Assembly: GCA_039028895.1 (NCBI GenBank)
Contig: JBCCHF010000007.1
Coordinates: 150,441 to 214,440 of the forward strand
DNA from: JAHDCJ01 sp039028895
GTDB taxonomy: Bacteria > Bacteroidota > Bacteroidia > Chitinophagales > Saprospiraceae
Direction: 5' to 3'
DNA length: 64,000 nt
Below the pieces are notes generated by a model. It was not told the origin of the DNA and made no database searches. It saw only the letters and a list, made by a program, of their open reading frames with translations. A program made the translations under genes and the position numbers. This document shows, piece by piece, positions 35,870-43,653 of the stretch (the first letter of the stretch is position 1; each line of letters opens with the position of its first letter).

Positions 35870-36394
35870 TTAAGTTATTGGAGGTTGTCCAAGATAGTAC
35901 CAGGCTACATCCTCTTCGCCCGGTTCGTAAGGCGCATATTTGTAAAACTGCATCCCGACCTTTTCAATGACCCTGATCGATGCTTTATTGTCCAGCATGG
36001 CAATGGCAATTATCCTGTTCAGGTTGAGGTCGTTGAAGGCGTATTCTAGAATGGCTTTTGAGGCTTCAGTAGCGATGCCTTTACCCCAGTGTTCTTTCAG
36101 AAATCTATAACCAAGGTCTATCTCATCAAACTCGGGAAGATACTTTACACCTGCCCATCCCACAAATTGCATACCTTCTTTAAGGATGGTGACCCATCGG
36201 CCAAAGCCATGTGTTTCATAATTCTGTTTTCGCAAAAGCTTTATTTTTTCTTTGATCTCTTTCCGCGAAGTGATGATGTTTTCACCGGTATACTTTTGCA
36301 CTTCGGGATCAGAGTGCAGGCGGAGCATATCATCAACGTCTCCAGGTATCATTTCTCTGAGGATCAATCTTTCAGTTTCTATGACTGTTTTCAT
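35870..36394 (-). CDS. GNAT family N-acetyltransferase (RimJ/RimL-like)
   Basis: A 174-residue acetyltransferase starting IETERLILREMIPGDVDDML, a classical RimJ/RimL opening. The acetyl-CoA loop is LKEHWGKGIATEASKAIL and the C-terminal part NKASIRVIEKVGMQF is typical. The acceptor is unknown. It overlaps no neighbour and precedes a VOC protein by 11 bases. Confidence 0.9.
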   Translation of the reverse strand: MKTVIETERLILREMIPGDVDDMLRLHSDPEVQKYTGENIITSRKEIKEKIKLLRKQNYETHGFGRWVTILKEGMQFVGWAGVKYLPEFDEIDLGYRFLKEHWGKGIATEASKAILEYAFNDLNLNRIIAIAMLDNKASIRVIEKVGMQFYKYAPYEPGEEDVAWYYLGQPPIT

Positions 36395-36460
36395 TATATG
36401 TTATCAGTGTAAGGAATTTGATGAATAGCTTGCCGAAATGTCAGTCACTTTTCCGGAACA

Positions 36461-36991
36461 TTATAATTCAGTTAACTCGATTATCTTGTCAATAGCGTCC
36501 TTGATCTCTTTTGCTTCCCTGCTATATCTGACTGCCTTAGAGGTGAAGGCCCTTGTTTTAATGAGATTTTCGAATTTGAATGACTTTAGTTTATTCAGGT
36601 CAGTTCTTGGATCATTAAGGTTAAAATCAAAGTTAAAGTTTTCAAGTAAGTAAGTGTTGTATTGATTTAATACAAAGTTTTTGGCATCATTTTCATTTTC
36701 TTTATAATCATCAAGCAGGTCATTCCAGGAAACTAATAATTGGCGTAAAGCTTCATTTTTAATGATCATGAAGGAGGAAGTATTATTGAGAGAACTTATT
36801 GCACCAAGTGTCGGATCAAAAGTGAAGGTCATGTAAGTCCGATTTATATATCTGGTAAGCTGATCCTGGCTGGTTTTTTTATCAATTGATGGAAGAATAT
36901 TAATAATTGAATCACAATATTGAAAAACTTCTTCATGTCCCAGGAGTACTCTTTCAAATTGTGTCTTATTCTCTTTGAAGTCACTGTTCAA
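36461..36991 (-). CDS. DUF6090-like protein, probably N-terminally truncated
   Basis: The only start in frame is a TTG at 36991; an in-frame TAA lies three codons upstream, so no ATG is available. The 176 residues align with the C-terminal two thirds of DUF6090 proteins such as the one at 57904-58599 (here NTSSFMIIKNEALRQLLVSW; there NNSGYETLKSRGLELVKNDD). The family's membrane-anchor N-terminus (FFSIFIAVISAFALNNWN in the other copy) is absent. It is best read as a remnant or a gene cut by deletion, although translation from TTG cannot be excluded. Confidence 0.5.
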   Translation of the reverse strand: MNSDFKENKTQFERVLLGHEEVFQYCDSIINILPSIDKKTSQDQLTRYINRTYMTFTFDPTLGAISSLNNTSSFMIIKNEALRQLLVSWNDLLDDYKENENDAKNFVLNQYNTYLLENFNFDFNLNDPRTDLNKLKSFKFENLIKTRAFTSKAVRYSREAKEIKDAIDKIIELTEL

Positions 36992-37166
36992 TTGAAGTTG
37001 TTACACTTTTCTGCTCACTCTTCTTGTAGAGTTTTACAAATTTATTAGTATTAGTTACATCATCTTCTTTAAAAACCTTTAGCACCTGTTTGTAAGTAGC
37101 TGCTAATTCCTGGGTGGTTTTACTTTCTTTAAGTTGATGACTCTAAATAGTTGTAAAGGTGGCCAT
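36981..37166 (-). pseudogene. Small ORF interrupted by an amber codon at position 8
   Basis: From the ATG at 37166 the frame reads MATFTTI, then TAG, then SHQLKESKTTQELAATYKQV and a further lysine-rich helical stretch ending SVTTSIEQ before TGA at 36981. The reading is clean except for the TAG and looks like a 61-residue helical protein. No ATG lies between the TAG and the end; a GTG occurs at codon 28. It overlaps the truncated DUF6090 frame by 11 bases. It is not recognised as any family. Confidence 0.35.
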
Positions 37167-37290
37167 AGTTAGTTGAGATTGGTTCTTTTCAAATTTATAT
37201 AAATGTTTATTAAATTAAGAATACATAATAAACTAAATAGCAGATAAGTGTAAGCCTTAAGAAGATTTAGATGATTCGACAATTCGATCT

Positions 37291-38229
37291 TTAAGGTCTT
37301 GCATCTTTGGCATCCGTATATCGGTAAATGCCAAAACCTTTGAGATTTAAAAATGATTTGTGCGGGATGTCTGTTGCATCTTCAAAATCGCCGTGAAAAC
37401 TGACATAGGCTTGTTCAAATTCGTTGTTACCATCGCTAACATCGAAATAGCCTTTGATATGCGGAGAAGGAGAGTCCTGTCTGACATTGAACAGGATAAC
37501 AATATTGACAGGCTTGTTCAATTCCATTCCTGCCAAAGCCAATAAGCGCAATTTGTTTTTGATCGAATTTTCTTCTTCTGAATCTGAAAGATCAAAGGCG
37601 TCGGTGTGGTAATTGGTTAAGAGTATTTCGTCGTGATGGGTTACGAGTTCTTTTGCAATTTCAAGACTTGGAACTTCTCCGCTATTCTTGATTTTACCAA
37701 TATAAAATCGCCTGATGACATCAGGGTTTCTCGGAGAAATGGTGCCAGGGGGAACATCGTACTTCAAGCTGTTCAAACGGTTGATCCATGGCAGATAATC
37801 AGTTACATAGTCCATGCCGCCATTCCAGAATTCAATTTCACTGACGATGCCTTTCGGTAAATTGTGGAAATGGTCGTGATAGGATTCAATGTTGTCAAAG
37901 GAGGTCCCAAATCCTGCTGAAACGAAGGTTACGTCAATGCCATCTTCATAACTATGGGCCTTTTGCACGAAAGCATCCAATGCACTTTTAGAGCTTCCCG
38001 AAAGGATAGCCCCAATATTGTAGAGGTAGATATTGTTAAAATCGTTGATGTCAATCCATTCGAGGAGTTGGTCTTCTTTCGTCACATCGCCAAGTATGCC
38101 GGCAGTCAGGAAATCATTGATATAAATGCCCCTGTGTTCGATGAGTGGTGCCAAAGAAAATGTGCCATCGTCATCATCGCATGCGGATAGTAGAAGGAGT
38201 GGAATTAAGATTATCGTCAGGTATTTCAT
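37291..38229 (-). CDS. Lipoprotein of unknown function
   Basis: A 312-residue lipoprotein (LLLLSAC, lipidated Cys 17, followed by an Asp-rich outer-membrane-type retention stretch DDDDG). The mature part resembles a TIM-barrel-like enzyme fold (RGIYINDFLTAGILGDV; NNIYLYNIGAIL; GIVSEIEFWNGGMDYV), possibly glycoside-hydrolase-like, but no catalytic pair can be assigned. It follows the alkylglycerone-phosphate-synthase-like gene after 29 bases on the same strand. Confidence 0.65.
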   Translation of the reverse strand: MKYLTIILIPLLLLSACDDDDGTFSLAPLIEHRGIYINDFLTAGILGDVTKEDQLLEWIDINDFNNIYLYNIGAILSGSSKSALDAFVQKAHSYEDGIDVTFVSAGFGTSFDNIESYHDHFHNLPKGIVSEIEFWNGGMDYVTDYLPWINRLNSLKYDVPPGTISPRNPDVIRRFYIGKIKNSGEVPSLEIAKELVTHHDEILLTNYHTDAFDLSDSEEENSIKNKLRLLALAGMELNKPVNIVILFNVRQDSPSPHIKGYFDVSDGNNEFEQAYVSFHGDFEDATDIPHKSFLNLKGFGIYRYTDAKDARP

Positions 38230-38258
38230 AACCTTAGATCACTAAACCTTTTGCATTG

Positions 38259-39860
38259 TTACCCCTTATTGTCTTCTGGTATTAAAATTCCGGGATTCAT
38301 GATCCATCCCGGGTCTACTTTATCTTTTGCCGCTTCCAGTATTTTCCCGAACAATGGCGTCCGTTGCTGCGCGTAAAATGGCTGATGATCTCTGCCTACG
38401 GCATGATGGTGCGTAATGGTGCCACCGTTATCGATAATGGCTTGTGAGACTTCTTGTTTGATATAGTCCCATTGTTCAAGTTGTTTGCCTTTTGTTCCTC
38501 GGGCAATAACCGAAAAATAGGGTGCAGGTCCATCTGGATAAATATGGGTGAAGCGACAAGTAACAACACCTAAGCCACAGTATTTCTCAATAGCTTGCTG
38601 GGCGGCCTTTTTTACATTTTTATAAAAATCGGGATACTGGTCCCAGGTGATAGCGGTCTCAAAAGTCTCCAGTACTACGCCCAACTTCATCATTTCATCC
38701 CGGAAGTAGGGGACGAGTAAAAACGACTTTTTCCAGGCATCTCCTTTTTGGCTTCTGCCATCTTCGTTGAGTCGTTTTTCGTCGTAGGTGCCGCCGTGTA
38801 GCTGACAGATGGCAAGTGCTTCTTTCATTGAATGTGTGACGTCTCTTTGGTGGGATTCGAAACCCAGGATCAATATGCAAGACTGACCATTGCCCAAGCC
38901 ATTGGCCAATGCTTCAAGTGCATCTATGAGGCGTGCATTGGTCGGGTTAAGTCCTGATTGTGCCAGTGCTCTTGATGCTTCTGCTCCTGCCGCAAAGGTT
39001 GGAAACGAGACCGTGACCATTTTTTTGTATTTGGGCGTTTCCTGAAGGCGCATCCATGCTGAGGTGATGATGCCCAGAATGCCTTCTGATCCGGTATAGA
39101 ACCGTTCCTCGCTGGGCCCGGCTCCAGAGCCTGGCAATCTCCGGGACGATATTTTCCCCATTGGGGTAACCATATTGATACTTTGAACGAATTCATCGAT
39201 ATGGGTGTAAAGCGTAGCGAAGTGACCGCCAGACCGCGTGGCGATCCACCCGCCCAATGTCGAAAATTCGAAACTCTGTGGATAGTGGCGCATCGTATAT
39301 CCATGTGGTTTCAACCCGGCTTCCAAAGCAGGGCCATAAATGCCTGCCTGAATATGTGCCGAACGCGATGCCTGGTCAATGTAAAGGATCTGGTCGAAGT
39401 GTTTCATATTGACGGAGATCACGCCTTGGTAGCGATTGTGCGAGGTGGGTTCGATACCGCCACAAACACTACTGCCGCCGCCTACCGGGATGAGCGATAC
39501 GGCATTATCAGTAGCGAAGGTCATGAGGCGAATAATGTCATCCTCTGTTTTAGGGAAAGCGACATAATCTGGTGGATTGGGATAATACCCGTGAAATCCT
39601 CTCCAAACATCTCTGAATGCCTTGCCGTAGGTGTGACTCGCCCTGTCGTAGTTGCTTGAAGAACAGATCTGGGCCAGATCGTTTGGTAGGGTGAAACGAG
39701 GGGTACGTAACTGTAAGTCTTCGACTGCTTTTGGCTGATGTTGTTCGAAAGCTTTGATCTGGAGCATTCCTTTCAACATCAATTTAAAATTCTCAAGACT
39801 GCCTTCCGGGTATTCAAAATCTGAATAGCCCCAGCCCCAGTAACTTCTTTGAACTGACAT
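38259..39860 (-). CDS. FAD-binding oxidase, alkylglycerone-phosphate-synthase-like
   Basis: A 533-residue flavoenzyme of the VAO/PCMH type. It begins RSYWGWGYSDFEYPEGSLENF, a hallmark of AGPS-like proteins. The FAD-binding core is IPVGGGSSVCGGIEP and TLGGWIATRSGGHFA, and the C-terminal HHHAVGRDH matches the histidine-rich active-site loop of AGPS. AGPS exchanges the acyl chain of acyl-DHAP for an alkyl chain, the first step of ether lipid synthesis. A bacterial homologue may do this or oxidise a related hydroxy acid. No dedicated DHAP acyltransferase is adjacent. Confidence 0.85.
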   Translation of the reverse strand: MSVQRSYWGWGYSDFEYPEGSLENFKLMLKGMLQIKAFEQHQPKAVEDLQLRTPRFTLPNDLAQICSSSNYDRASHTYGKAFRDVWRGFHGYYPNPPDYVAFPKTEDDIIRLMTFATDNAVSLIPVGGGSSVCGGIEPTSHNRYQGVISVNMKHFDQILYIDQASRSAHIQAGIYGPALEAGLKPHGYTMRHYPQSFEFSTLGGWIATRSGGHFATLYTHIDEFVQSINMVTPMGKISSRRLPGSGAGPSEERFYTGSEGILGIITSAWMRLQETPKYKKMVTVSFPTFAAGAEASRALAQSGLNPTNARLIDALEALANGLGNGQSCILILGFESHQRDVTHSMKEALAICQLHGGTYDEKRLNEDGRSQKGDAWKKSFLLVPYFRDEMMKLGVVLETFETAITWDQYPDFYKNVKKAAQQAIEKYCGLGVVTCRFTHIYPDGPAPYFSVIARGTKGKQLEQWDYIKQEVSQAIIDNGGTITHHHAVGRDHQPFYAQQRTPLFGKILEAAKDKVDPGWIMNPGILIPEDNKG

Positions 39861-39901
39861 TGTGATTTGTTATTTCAAGTTGCTCAATTTAGCAACTTTT
39901 G

Positions 39902-39926
39902 AACCGCAAAAAGTAAAACCGCAAAA
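39902..39926. repeat. AACCGCAAA short tandem pair
   Basis: AACCGCAAAAAGTAAAACCGCAAAATTT contains two AACCGCAAA units 15 bases apart. On the opposite strand this reads TTTGCGGTT, the same motif as in the CTTTGCG-type repeat at 20842. It lies upstream of the AGPS-like gene, start at 39860. Confidence 0.35.
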
Positions 39927-39956
39927 TTTAAAATGTAAATGGGAGATAATCAAAGG

Positions 39957-39990
39957 CCTAGCAGGGTCTCTTTCAGGAGGCCGTGCTAGG
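39957..39990. repeat. Palindromic repeat copy R4 (internally deleted hairpin)
   Basis: CCTAGCA (39957) and TGCTAGG (39984) form the outer arms; GGGTCTC and GGAGGCC continue the stem with mismatches around a TTTCA loop. The left arm CTAGCAGGGTCTC is the same as in copy R1, but the middle of the unit is missing. It overlaps the end of the sulfatase remnant frame. Confidence 0.7.
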
Positions 39991-39999
39991 ACAGCATTG

Positions 40000-40107
40000 A
40001 CTAGTTTCGATGACCACTAACTCGGCTTCCAGTTCCATTTTTGCGTTAATTTTATAGGGATTAATCCACTGCCAATAAGGTTGGTTTCTCCATCTAGATC
40101 ATTTTCT
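40000..40107 (-). pseudogene. C-terminal sulfatase fragment (duplicated tail)
   Basis: On the minus strand the bases read ENDLDGETNLIGSGLIPYK and then INAKMELEAELVVIETS. The intact sulfatase just upstream ends SNDQYEENNLIGTGLTPQEI and then NAKMQLEAELAIIRN. Twenty-one of the last 30 residues agree. The homology begins almost exactly at the stop codon of the lipoprotein gene (40099), so a former second sulfatase has been reduced to its tail, or a tail duplicate was inserted. It has no start and is not translated as such. Confidence 0.8.
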
Positions 40108-40554
40108 AATGATAATGTTCCCGAAGTTTTTGGTGTTTGGCACCTTTCTTTCTTTGTCGTGGCTTTTCCTGAATTTAAATTTATCAGATTTCACCAGGTC
40201 TAAAATTTCCTTTTTGTTTTTGGCGATAAAAGTGGAGTCTTCTGTTTGAATTTTGAGATAATCTATCCTGATATCCTCCTCTTTAAGACGTGCTCCTCCA
40301 AGAAAGGAAGTGAATATTGAAGTCAAGACAATAGAAGAATCTTTTGGCAATATAAGGTTCAAACTGTCTCCGTTTTTATTCAAGGGTGAAGGATAATTCA
40401 CTATTTCATGTCGCTCCATCTTGTTAAATCGAGGTTTGATGGTCAGGTTGATTTCACTTTGAGAAAAATTATGGAGAGTTAGCATTTTGAAGCCTTCACA
40501 ACCGGAAAAAATTATGATTAGCCCAAAAAGTATCGTGAAGGAAATAAATCTCAT
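40099..40554 (-). CDS. Lipoprotein of unknown function
   Basis: A 151-residue protein with a lipobox (IIIFSGC, Cys 19). The mature part is beta-strand rich (FSQSEINLTIKPRFNKMERH; DSLNLILPKDSSIVLTSIF) and ends in a basic tail. No family is recognised. It starts seven bases after the sulfatase stop, so they are likely co-transcribed. It is flanked by the sulfatase and a decayed sulfatase tail, as if it had been caught between two copies. Confidence 0.7.
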   Translation of the reverse strand: MRFISFTILFGLIIIFSGCEGFKMLTLHNFSQSEINLTIKPRFNKMERHEIVNYPSPLNKNGDSLNLILPKDSSIVLTSIFTSFLGGARLKEEDIRIDYLKIQTEDSTFIAKNKKEILDLVKSDKFKFRKSHDKERKVPNTKNFGNIIIRK

Positions 40555-40561
40555 TTGTTAT

Positions 40562-41854
40562 TTAGTTTCGAATGATCGCCAACTCGGCTTCCAACTGCAT
40601 TTTGGCGTTGATTTCCTGTGGGGTTAGGCCAGTGCCTATCAGGTTGTTTTCTTCGTATTGATCATTGGATAAGTTATACATTTCCTGAGTGCCACCTGCA
40701 TTGACGATGAGTTTGAAAGTACCATTTGAGATTGTCCAGGAGTCATTATTGCCATCATTTTTTTCGGAATATTGGTACTCTCTGATTGATGCATTGCTGG
40801 TTAACAGCGATTTGAAGCTTTTGCTATCGTGTATCTCCGTGACATTGACGCCTGCCAATTCAGCTATGGTGCCAAATAGATCTGTACTACAAATCAGGTT
40901 ATTGTCTTCGCCAGTTCTGGTTACCCCTGTTCCGGAAACAAATAAGGGGACATTTACACCCCCCTGGTACAGGCTTCCTTTTACCGTATTATTGGCAAAT
41001 GGCGATTGTGCTACCTGGTTGGGTGTGCCGTTATCACCCATGAAGAAAATTATCGTGTTATCAAGCTCACTTTCGGGTATAGCGGAAAGCAATCGGCCAA
41101 TCTGAAAATCCATTGCTTCTATTGCAGCCATATAATAAGGCATTGGGTCAAGGGTTTCATCATAGGCTGGTAATTCACCCTGGCTATGCATGGTGCTTGG
41201 TGGCGCATGAAATGGTGTATGCGGAGCGTTGAAGGCCAGCCATAAGAACCATGGCTTGGATTGGCTGGTGACCCAATCGATTGAGAGGTCAGCAAAGCTT
41301 TTTGTTATGTATTCGGTTTCGGTACTGGTATTGCCATCTATCATTAGTTGCCATTGATAATAGGTTTGAACGCCTCCTCTGAAAAGCCCGGCAAAGTAGT
41401 CCATGCCGAAAGACTCAGGATTTATATTAGCCGTCTCACCAGACAGATGCCATTTGCCAATAATTGCCGTAGAATAAGCATCATTTGTTTCTTCCTCGAT
41501 ATAGCTTTGCAGTATTTTTTCTGAAGGATCCAGAATATCTCCAGCCCATTTGACGCCAGTTCTATATCCGTATTTCCCGGTGATGATCGATGCTCTTGTT
41601 GGCGAGCAGGTTGGATTTACCCAAAAGTTATTAAATGTGAGTCCTTCATCCTTAATTCGATTGATGTTTGGAGTATTGGGCTTAATGCTCCCTTCGGTGA
41701 AACCGGGAGTTGCATCTTTTCCCATATCATCAGCAATGATTAGTAAGATATTTGGTGGATCCAACGTGATCGGATCTCCGGGATCAATAGGTTCAACTTC
41801 TTTTTTGCAGCTAAGGGATAAGGTAATTAGGATAAAAAGGGCAATGATTCTCAT
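40562..41854 (-). CDS. Lipoprotein sulfatase (formylglycine type)
   Basis: A 430-residue type I sulfatase. The lipobox is LSLSC (Cys 16), so it is anchored in a membrane. The metal site DDMGKD is close to the N-terminus (LLIIADDMG), the formylglycine motif is CSPTRAS with C83 as the modified residue, and GKWHLSG and FMGDNG follow. The CSPTR form needs an FGE/SUMF1-type maturase, which is not in the window. It should remove sulfate esters from carbohydrates such as algal polysaccharides. A duplicated tail is found 0.5 kb downstream. Confidence 0.93.
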   Translation of the reverse strand: MRIIALFILITLSLSCKKEVEPIDPGDPITLDPPNILLIIADDMGKDATPGFTEGSIKPNTPNINRIKDEGLTFNNFWVNPTCSPTRASIITGKYGYRTGVKWAGDILDPSEKILQSYIEEETNDAYSTAIIGKWHLSGETANINPESFGMDYFAGLFRGGVQTYYQWQLMIDGNTSTETEYITKSFADLSIDWVTSQSKPWFLWLAFNAPHTPFHAPPSTMHSQGELPAYDETLDPMPYYMAAIEAMDFQIGRLLSAIPESELDNTIIFFMGDNGTPNQVAQSPFANNTVKGSLYQGGVNVPLFVSGTGVTRTGEDNNLICSTDLFGTIAELAGVNVTEIHDSKSFKSLLTSNASIREYQYSEKNDGNNDSWTISNGTFKLIVNAGGTQEMYNLSNDQYEENNLIGTGLTPQEINAKMQLEAELAIIRN

Positions 41855-41868
41855 TTGGTTTTCGGTGT

Positions 41869-41889
41869 TTTTAAAAGCGCTTTAAAAAT
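41869..41889. promoter_or_regulatory. Near-palindrome upstream of the sulfatase gene
   Basis: TTTTTAAAAGCGCTTTAAAAA is a palindrome apart from one extra A, centred on AGCGCT, 15 bases before the sulfatase ATG at 41854. It could be an operator, or a leader structure, within the 172-base divergent gap to the cyclase gene. Nothing else is recognised in that gap. Confidence 0.35.
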
Positions 41890-42026
41890 CGAATTGGTAA
41901 ATCTAGCAAGTTCTGAATTCAGACACGCATAGGACTCAGTTTTTTGTGAAAGGTTTAAGAGGTGAGGATAAATAGACATTCCTCTGGATATTTTTATTTT
42001 TATCATAACCTAAAAGCAAAAAGGTT

Positions 42027-43103
42027 ATGGTTCAAAATAATATAAAGTCTATTGCTGTTTTTTATTTACAAATGATTGTCATTTGGACTGGCGTGGTAAC
42101 CCTGTTAATTTTTTTGCGAAATTTCGGCGTTGATCCTGAAGGTAGAGATACATTGATCCAGGGTCAAACCCTGGGACAGATTATGACGGTCAACCTTTTT
42201 GTAGGCACACTGGCAGCCGTATTTTATTCGACTTTAGAGCTAGTGTCTGAATGGCCCTATTTTCAAAAACATTCTTATGGCCGTATCATTTTCGTAAAGT
42301 TTCTCCTTTTTTTAGTTTGTGGTAAATTGATGATGATGCTTGGTATTTCTTTTTCAGGCATTATTGCACCAAAATCAATTGCAAAAGGCGAGATGATGGC
42401 GCTGGTGAATAGCGATTTGTATTGGGTGCTTTTGGTTTATTTCCTGCTGTCTGCGGCGATTATATCCTTTGTCAGGATGGTGAGCCAGAAGTTTGGCCCT
42501 GGAGTATTATGGAACATGATGATTGGGAAATATCGCAGCCCGAGAGAAGAGGTAAGAGTGTTTATGTTTCTTGATTTGAAATCTTCCACAGCTATTGCCG
42601 AGCGGCTCGGTCATATTAAATTTAGTCGGTTAATTCAAAGTTGTTTTGCCGATCTAACCCCTATAGTCAAGCGCCATAATGTGGAGATTTACCAATATGT
42701 TGGGGATGAAGCTGTTTTAAGCTGGCCATTGGAAAAAGGGTTCGAAAATAATAATTGCCTCCATTGCTATTTTGATTATATGGCATTACTAAACCGCAAA
42801 GCCAGCCATTACCTTGCAGAATATGAAATCAATCCTGATTTTAAGGCTGGCGTCCATCTTGGAAAAGTGATAGTCGCGGAAGTTGGATTAATTAAGAGAG
42901 AAATTGCCTACCATGGAGATGTCCTTAATACTACAGCAAGAATACAGGGCAAATGCAATGAGTTTGAACAAAAATTGCTGGTTTCTGAAGCCGTCTTACC
43001 CCATATGAAACCCGACCAGGAGATTCAAAGTCTTCGCATTGGAGAAGAATCGTTAAAAGGGAAACAACAAAAAGTTACCATATATGCGGTCACTAAAAAT
43101 TAA
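42027..43103 (+). CDS. Membrane-bound adenylate/guanylate cyclase
   Basis: A 358-residue class III nucleotidyl cyclase. Four membrane helices occupy about residues 8-165 (MIVIWTGVVTLLIFLRNF; MTVNLFVGTLAAVFYSTLEL; IIFVKFLLFLVCGKLMMML; WVLLVYFLLSAAIISFV). The catalytic domain begins FMFLDLKSSTAIAERLGHI, carrying the first metal Asp, with YVGDEAVLSWP as the second metal Asp region and YHGDVLNTTARIQG as the transition-state Asn/Arg segment. It should make cAMP or cGMP, with substrate selectivity not deducible. The start ATG sits inside a hairpin, CATAACCT/AGGTTATG at 42004-42029. It overlaps the convergent zinc-ribbon gene by four bases. Confidence 0.92.
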   Translation: MVQNNIKSIAVFYLQMIVIWTGVVTLLIFLRNFGVDPEGRDTLIQGQTLGQIMTVNLFVGTLAAVFYSTLELVSEWPYFQKHSYGRIIFVKFLLFLVCGKLMMMLGISFSGIIAPKSIAKGEMMALVNSDLYWVLLVYFLLSAAIISFVRMVSQKFGPGVLWNMMIGKYRSPREEVRVFMFLDLKSSTAIAERLGHIKFSRLIQSCFADLTPIVKRHNVEIYQYVGDEAVLSWPLEKGFENNNCLHCYFDYMALLNRKASHYLAEYEINPDFKAGVHLGKVIVAEVGLIKREIAYHGDVLNTTARIQGKCNEFEQKLLVSEAVLPHMKPDQEIQSLRIGEESLKGKQQKVTIYAVTKN

Positions 43104-43546
43104 CTGTTGTTTATTCGCTCCAGCTTGGCGAGATTCTGCTTAAGTAAGTTTGATTTTGCTTTGCTGACAGCTGGTTGCTTTAATTCTAAACGATGCCAAT
43201 TAATGAAGGTATCATATTTTATGTTAGCCTTGCCAGCCATTGATGCCTGCAATTTTTTCCATGCTCTGGAATCGCGTTGTGGAGGTACTTCAAAATCATA
43301 ATGCACCTGGATCATTGCATTTTTGCAATGTGGACAAGTAGCTTTGGTCTTTTGATTGGCGTCATTAATGTATTCGATCAGGTCCTGATGTTTTCCGGAT
43401 GAATAATAGTCGCTCATTAAATTCGAAAGGTTATTGGCCTCCGGATTTTTCATATCCTTTTCCGGAGGCCGTTTAAATCCTTTCTGGCAATTGAGGCAGA
43501 TATAATGCCTTTTATACTTTTTTGCTGGTAACCATTCAAAGCCCAT
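43100..43546 (-). CDS. Zinc-ribbon protein of unknown function
   Basis: A 148-residue soluble protein with two CxxC knuckles, YICLNCQKGF at residues 16-25 and ATCPHCKNAM near 69-78, likely binding one zinc. A long helical linker lies between them and after. No DNA-binding fold is otherwise recognised. It converges on the cyclase gene, sharing TTAA at 43100-43103 for both stop codons. Confidence 0.7.
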   Translation of the reverse strand: MGFEWLPAKKYKRHYICLNCQKGFKRPPEKDMKNPEANNLSNLMSDYYSSGKHQDLIEYINDANQKTKATCPHCKNAMIQVHYDFEVPPQRDSRAWKKLQASMAGKANIKYDTFINWHRLELKQPAVSKAKSNLLKQNLAKLERINNS

Positions 43547-43653
43547 GGCTGCTAAGGGTGTCTTTTATTTGATGCTTTTATGATTAACCACCAAAGTGCG
43601 ACAATAATTCGAAAAACAGAAATTATGCTCAGATTGTCACATAAAACAATCGT

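Noticed and set aside
34597..37166. Stop-codon reassignment (TAG recoding)
   Set aside because: TAG ends intact genes such as the one at 3429, and only two internal TAGs were seen; local mutation or sequencing error is simpler.
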